From contig JAZKHT010000001.1 of NCBI GenBank assembly GCA_040385245.1, positions 620,001 to 684,000 on the forward strand: a stretch of 64,000 nucleotides of DNA, in the 5' to 3' direction. Position numbers and translations under genes: made by a program. Shown one piece after another: positions 61,029 to 64,000 of the stretch. The DNA is from JAZKHT01 sp040385245 (GTDB lineage: Bacteria; Pseudomonadota; Alphaproteobacteria; Rhodobacterales; Rhodobacteraceae). Under the pieces are notes generated by a model that did no database searches, had not been told where the DNA came from, and saw nothing but the letters and a program-made list of their open reading frames with translations. How positions within the stretch are numbered: the first letter of the stretch is position 1; every line of letters starts with the position of its first letter.

Positions 61029-61859
61029 ATGGCCCGCGCCGTCAGCACGCAACGCAAGATCGCCTACACCGCCGCCGCCTGGGCCGTGGGACTGCTGATC
61101 TTTTTCCCGGTTCTCTGGACGATCCTGACCAGCTTCAAGACCGAAGCCAGCGCCGTCGCCTCGCCCCCGGAATTCCTTGGTGCCGACTGGACGTTCGAGA
61201 ATTATGCCGATGTCTGGGCGCGGTCGGACTATCCGCGGTTCTTCTGGAATTCGGTCGTGATCTCGGTCGGATCGACGCTGCTGGGACTGGCCATCGCCAT
61301 CCCTGCGGCGTGGTCCATGGCCTTTGTGCCGGGCAAGCGCACCAAGGATCTGCTGATGTGGATGCTGTCCACCAAGATGATGCCTGCGGTTGGCGTTCTG
61401 ATCCCGATGTATCTGTTGTTCCTGTGGACCGGCCTGTTTGACACCCGCACCGGCCTTATCCTTGCGCTGATGCTGATGAACCTGCCGATCATCGTGTGGA
61501 TGCTGTACACCTATTTCAAGGAAATTCCCGGCGAAATCCTTGAAGCGGCGCGCATGGACGGTGCCAGTCTGCGCAATGAAATCCTTTATGTCCTGACGCC
61601 CATGGCCATTCCGGGCATCGCCTCGACCATGCTTTTGAACATCATTCTGGCGTGGAACGAGGCGTTCTGGACCATCACCCTGACCACGGTGAACGCGGCC
61701 CCGCTGTCGGCCTTCATCGCCAGCTTTTCGGCACCGCAGGGCCTGTTCTACGCCAAACTCAGTGCCGCCAGCACCATGGCCATCGCACCGATCCTGATCG
61801 TCGGCTGGTTCAGCCAGAAACAATTGGTCCGCGGCCTGACTTTTGGCGCGGTGAAGTGA
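61029..61859 (+). CDS. smoG: Sorbitol/mannitol ABC transporter permease
   Basis: The 276-residue MalG-type permease has TAAAWAVGLLIFFPVLWTIL as first helix, the EAA loop EILEAARMDGASLRNEILYV and the end KQLVRGLTFGAVK. GAGGAGG lies just before ATG 61029. It lies 12 bp after SmoF and 7 bp before the ATPase. Confidence 0.88.
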   Translation: MARAVSTQRKIAYTAAAWAVGLLIFFPVLWTILTSFKTEASAVASPPEFLGADWTFENYADVWARSDYPRFFWNSVVISVGSTLLGLAIAIPAAWSMAFVPGKRTKDLLMWMLSTKMMPAVGVLIPMYLLFLWTGLFDTRTGLILALMLMNLPIIVWMLYTYFKEIPGEILEAARMDGASLRNEILYVLTPMAIPGIASTMLLNIILAWNEAFWTITLTTVNAAPLSAFIASFSAPQGLFYAKLSAASTMAIAPILIVGWFSQKQLVRGLTFGAVK

Positions 61860-61866
61860 GGGAACC

Positions 61867-62865
61867 ATGGGACAGATCACGCTGAAACAAGTCCGCAAGT
61901 CCTTTGGCGATGTGCATGTCATTCCCGGCGTGGACCTTGACATTCAGGACGGCGAGTTCGTCGTCTTTGTCGGCCCCTCGGGCTGCGGCAAGTCCACCTT
62001 GTTGCGCCTGATTGCGGGGCTGGAAGACACCACAAGTGGCGTCATCGCCATTGATGGCAAGGATGCCACCAGCCTGCCGCCCGCCAAGCGCGGTCTGGCG
62101 ATGGTGTTCCAGTCCTATGCGCTGTACCCGCACATGACGGTGCGCAAGAACATCGCCTTTCCGCTGAAGATGGCCGGGATGTCCGAGGCCGAGCAAGCCA
62201 GGAAGATCGACGCCGCCGCCAAGGTGCTGAACCTGACCAGCTATCTGGACCGCAGACCGGGCCAGTTGTCGGGCGGCCAGCGCCAGCGTGTCGCCATCGG
62301 CCGGGCCATCGTGCGCGAGCCTGCGGCGTTCCTGTTCGACGAGCCGCTGTCGAACCTTGACGCCAGCCTGCGCGTCACCATGCGCCAAGAGATCACCGAA
62401 CTGCATCAGACGCTGAAAACCACGATGATCTACGTCACCCATGACCAGGTCGAGGCGATGACCATGGCCGACAAGATCGTCGTGCTGAACGCAGGCCGGG
62501 TCGAACAGGTCGGCAGCCCGATGGAGCTGTACCGTAGCCCGCAGAACCTGTTCGTGGCGGGGTTCATCGGCAGCCCGCGGATGAATCTGATCGAAGGGCC
62601 CGAGGCGGCGAAACACAGCGCCACAACCATTGGCATCCGCCCCGAACACATCGACATCGCTGCCGACGGGCCTTGGTCCGGCACGGTTGCCCTGTCCGAA
62701 CACCTTGGCTCGGACACCTTCCTGAAGGTGGCGGCAGACGGGTTGGGCAGCATGACCGTCCGGGCGACCGGCGATCTGAACGTGCATCACGGCGACCGGA
62801 TCAGCTTTGGCCCGCAACCGGGCAAGATCCACCGCTTTGGCGCTGACGGAAAGGCACTGGCATGA
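61867..62865 (+). CDS. smoK: Sorbitol/mannitol ABC transporter ATP-binding protein
   Basis: The 332-residue ATPase has Walker A GPSGCGKSTLL, signature LSGGQRQRVAIGRAI, Walker B AFLFDEPLSNLDAS and a C-terminal TOBE domain with IGIRPEHIDIA. It energises SmoEFG and overlaps the dehydrogenase gene by four bases. Confidence 0.9.
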   Translation: MGQITLKQVRKSFGDVHVIPGVDLDIQDGEFVVFVGPSGCGKSTLLRLIAGLEDTTSGVIAIDGKDATSLPPAKRGLAMVFQSYALYPHMTVRKNIAFPLKMAGMSEAEQARKIDAAAKVLNLTSYLDRRPGQLSGGQRQRVAIGRAIVREPAAFLFDEPLSNLDASLRVTMRQEITELHQTLKTTMIYVTHDQVEAMTMADKIVVLNAGRVEQVGSPMELYRSPQNLFVAGFIGSPRMNLIEGPEAAKHSATTIGIRPEHIDIAADGPWSGTVALSEHLGSDTFLKVAADGLGSMTVRATGDLNVHHGDRISFGPQPGKIHRFGADGKALA

Positions 62866-63632
62866 GACTGTCAGGAAAGGCCGCGCTGATCACCGGATCG
62901 GCACGCGGCATCGGACTGGAATTCGCCCGCGCCTATATTGACGAAGGGGCCGAGGTGGCGCTTGCCGATGTGAACGCCGCCGCCCTTGACCGCGCCGTGG
63001 CCGAACTTGGGCCAAAGGCACATGCGGTGCAGATGGACGTGACCGATCAGGCCAGCATCGACGCGGGCTTTGCCAAGGCGATTGCGGTCATGGGCAAGTT
63101 GGACATCCTGATCAACAACGCGGCGCTGTTTGATGCCTGCCCGATCGTGGACATCCCCCGCGCCACCTATGACAAGCTGTTTGCCGTGAACGTGGCGGGC
63201 ACCCTGTTCTGCATGCAGGCCGCCGCGCGCCACATGATTGCACGCGGTCAGGGTGGCAAGATCATCAACATGGCGTCACAGGCCGGTCGGCGCGGGGAAT
63301 CGCTGGTTGCGGTCTATTGCGCGACCAAGGCCGCCGTCATCAGCCTGACCCAGTCTGCCGGGCTCAACCTGATTGCGCATGGCATCAACGTGAACGCCAT
63401 CGCCCCGGGTGTGGTCGATGGCGAACATTGGGACGGGGTGGACGCGCTGTTCGCCAAATACGAAGGCCGCGCGCCCGGTGAAAAGAAACGCCTTGTGGGG
63501 CAGGCTGTGCCCTTTGGCCGGATGGGCACTGCTGCCGATCTGGCAGGCATGGCGATCTTTCTTGCCACGTCCGAGGCTGATTACATCGTCGCCCAGACCT
63601 TTGGGGTCGATGGCGGCAACTGGCTGGCCTGA
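62862..63632 (+). CDS. smoS: Sorbitol dehydrogenase, SDR family
   Basis: The 256-residue SDR has TGSARGIGLEF, NNAALFDACPIVDIPRATY, catalytic INMASQAGRRGES and YCATKAAVISLTQSAGLNLI, then NVNAIAPGVVDGEHWDGVDA. This is very close, from memory, to Rhodobacter sphaeroides SmoS, which oxidises D-sorbitol to D-fructose. It lies between the transporter and mannitol dehydrogenase genes. Confidence 0.9.
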   Translation: MRLSGKAALITGSARGIGLEFARAYIDEGAEVALADVNAAALDRAVAELGPKAHAVQMDVTDQASIDAGFAKAIAVMGKLDILINNAALFDACPIVDIPRATYDKLFAVNVAGTLFCMQAAARHMIARGQGGKIINMASQAGRRGESLVAVYCATKAAVISLTQSAGLNLIAHGINVNAIAPGVVDGEHWDGVDALFAKYEGRAPGEKKRLVGQAVPFGRMGTAADLAGMAIFLATSEADYIVAQTFGVDGGNWLA

Positions 63633-63659
63633 CATGGCCACGTTCCCCGAGGTATCTGC

Positions 63660-64000
63660 ATGACCGTCGCCCTTCCCGCCTATGACCGCAGCAAGCTGAC
63701 CCCTGGCATTGTCCACATCGGTCTGGGCAATTTTCACCGCGCGCATATGGCCGTCTATCTGGACGACCTGTTCGCCAAGGGGATCGGGCTGGATTGGGCG
63801 ATCCTTGGGGCCGGGGTGCGGGCGGGCGACGCGAAAATGCGCGATGCGCTGCTGGCGCAGGATTGTCTGTCCACAGTGATCGAGCTTGACCCAACGGGCC
63901 ACCGCGCGCGGCGGATCGGGGCAATGATCGGCTTTATCGAGGTGCAGCCCGACAACGCCGCCCTGATTGCCGCAATGGCGGACCCCGCCATCCGCATCGT
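63660..64000 (+). CDS. mtlK: Mannitol 2-dehydrogenase (3' truncated by window)
   Basis: The first 113 codons of a gene running off the right edge. The N-terminus HIGLGNFHRAHMAVYLDDLF is the NAD-binding segment of the long-chain mannitol/fructuronate dehydrogenase family. In this position it matches mtlK of the Rhodobacter polyol operon, oxidising D-mannitol to D-fructose. GAGG lies about 8 nt before ATG 63660. Confidence 0.9.
   Translation, partial: MTVALPAYDRSKLTPGIVHIGLGNFHRAHMAVYLDDLFAKGIGLDWAILGAGVRAGDAKMRDALLAQDCLSTVIELDPTGHRARRIGAMIGFIEVQPDNAALIAAMADPAIRI

Overview
The window is G+C-rich (roughly two thirds by eye), gene-dense and organised as short, translationally coupled operons with many ATGA stop/start overlaps. 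It looks like chromosomal DNA of an alphaproteobacterium, most likely a Rhodobacterales/Rhodobacteraceae member. The reasons are the sorbitol/mannitol (smo/mtlK) operon at the right end, the haem-uptake gene hemP, and a dispersed terminator-like intergenic repeat (AAATATCCT followed by a CCGGGGGC/GCCCCCGG hairpin). I see no rRNA, tRNA, CRISPR array, insertion sequence or phage gene.

Layout. (1) 1-2956: the 3' end of an FAD-dependent dehydrogenase, an Ig/carboxypeptidase-regulatory-like protein, a secreted dihaem cytochrome c and a small secreted protein; together they look like a dehydrogenase feeding electrons to cytochrome c. (2) 3070-9961: an inositol-type catabolic cluster with a LacI regulator, two Gfo/Idh/MocA dehydrogenases and an IolE-like enzyme on the minus strand, and IolC-, IolB- and IolJ-like enzymes on the plus strand; iolD and iolA are absent. 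(3) 9958-12446: an alpha/beta hydrolase, a lipid A-type acyltransferase, hemP and a small coupled ORF. (4) 12696-29279: a large sugar regulon. It encodes an ABC importer, two FucU-type mutarotases, an aldose dehydrogenase, a lactonase and a UxaA dehydratase, which fit an oxidative L-fucose-like pathway. Alongside lies a less understood set: BtpA/SgcQ, M42 hydrolase, FGGY kinase, creatininase-family protein and ribokinase. A palindrome, CTAACATGTTAG or a near copy, lies in three divergent promoters here, next to and around a GntR-type regulator gene.

(5) 29421-42813: a divergon. One arm encodes a PYROXD2-like FAD oxidoreductase and a peptide-type ABC importer. The other encodes an isatin-hydrolase/kynurenine-formamidase-like cyclase, a second FAD oxidoreductase, a MarR regulator and a two-subunit indolepyruvate:ferredoxin oxidoreductase. 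(6) 42891-45195: flavin reductase, LLM-type flavin monooxygenase and a winged-helix regulator. (7) 45269-56314: a second divergon encoding aerobic 2-aminobenzoyl-CoA (anthranilate) degradation: CoA ligase, bifunctional monooxygenase/reductase, SDR, MarR, two enoyl-CoA hydratases, acyl-CoA dehydrogenase, thioesterase, Rid protein, 3-hydroxyacyl-CoA dehydrogenase and thiolase. Regions 5-7 could form one route from an indole compound through isatinate and anthranilate to central metabolism, which is an inference. (8) 56363-64000: a small membrane protein, a HAD phosphatase, a SorC-type regulator and the smo sorbitol/mannitol operon running off the right end in mtlK.

The most interesting items are the putative GntR regulon with its SgcQ/SgcX-like module of unknown substrate, and the indole/anthranilate-type super-cluster with its paired FAD enzymes.
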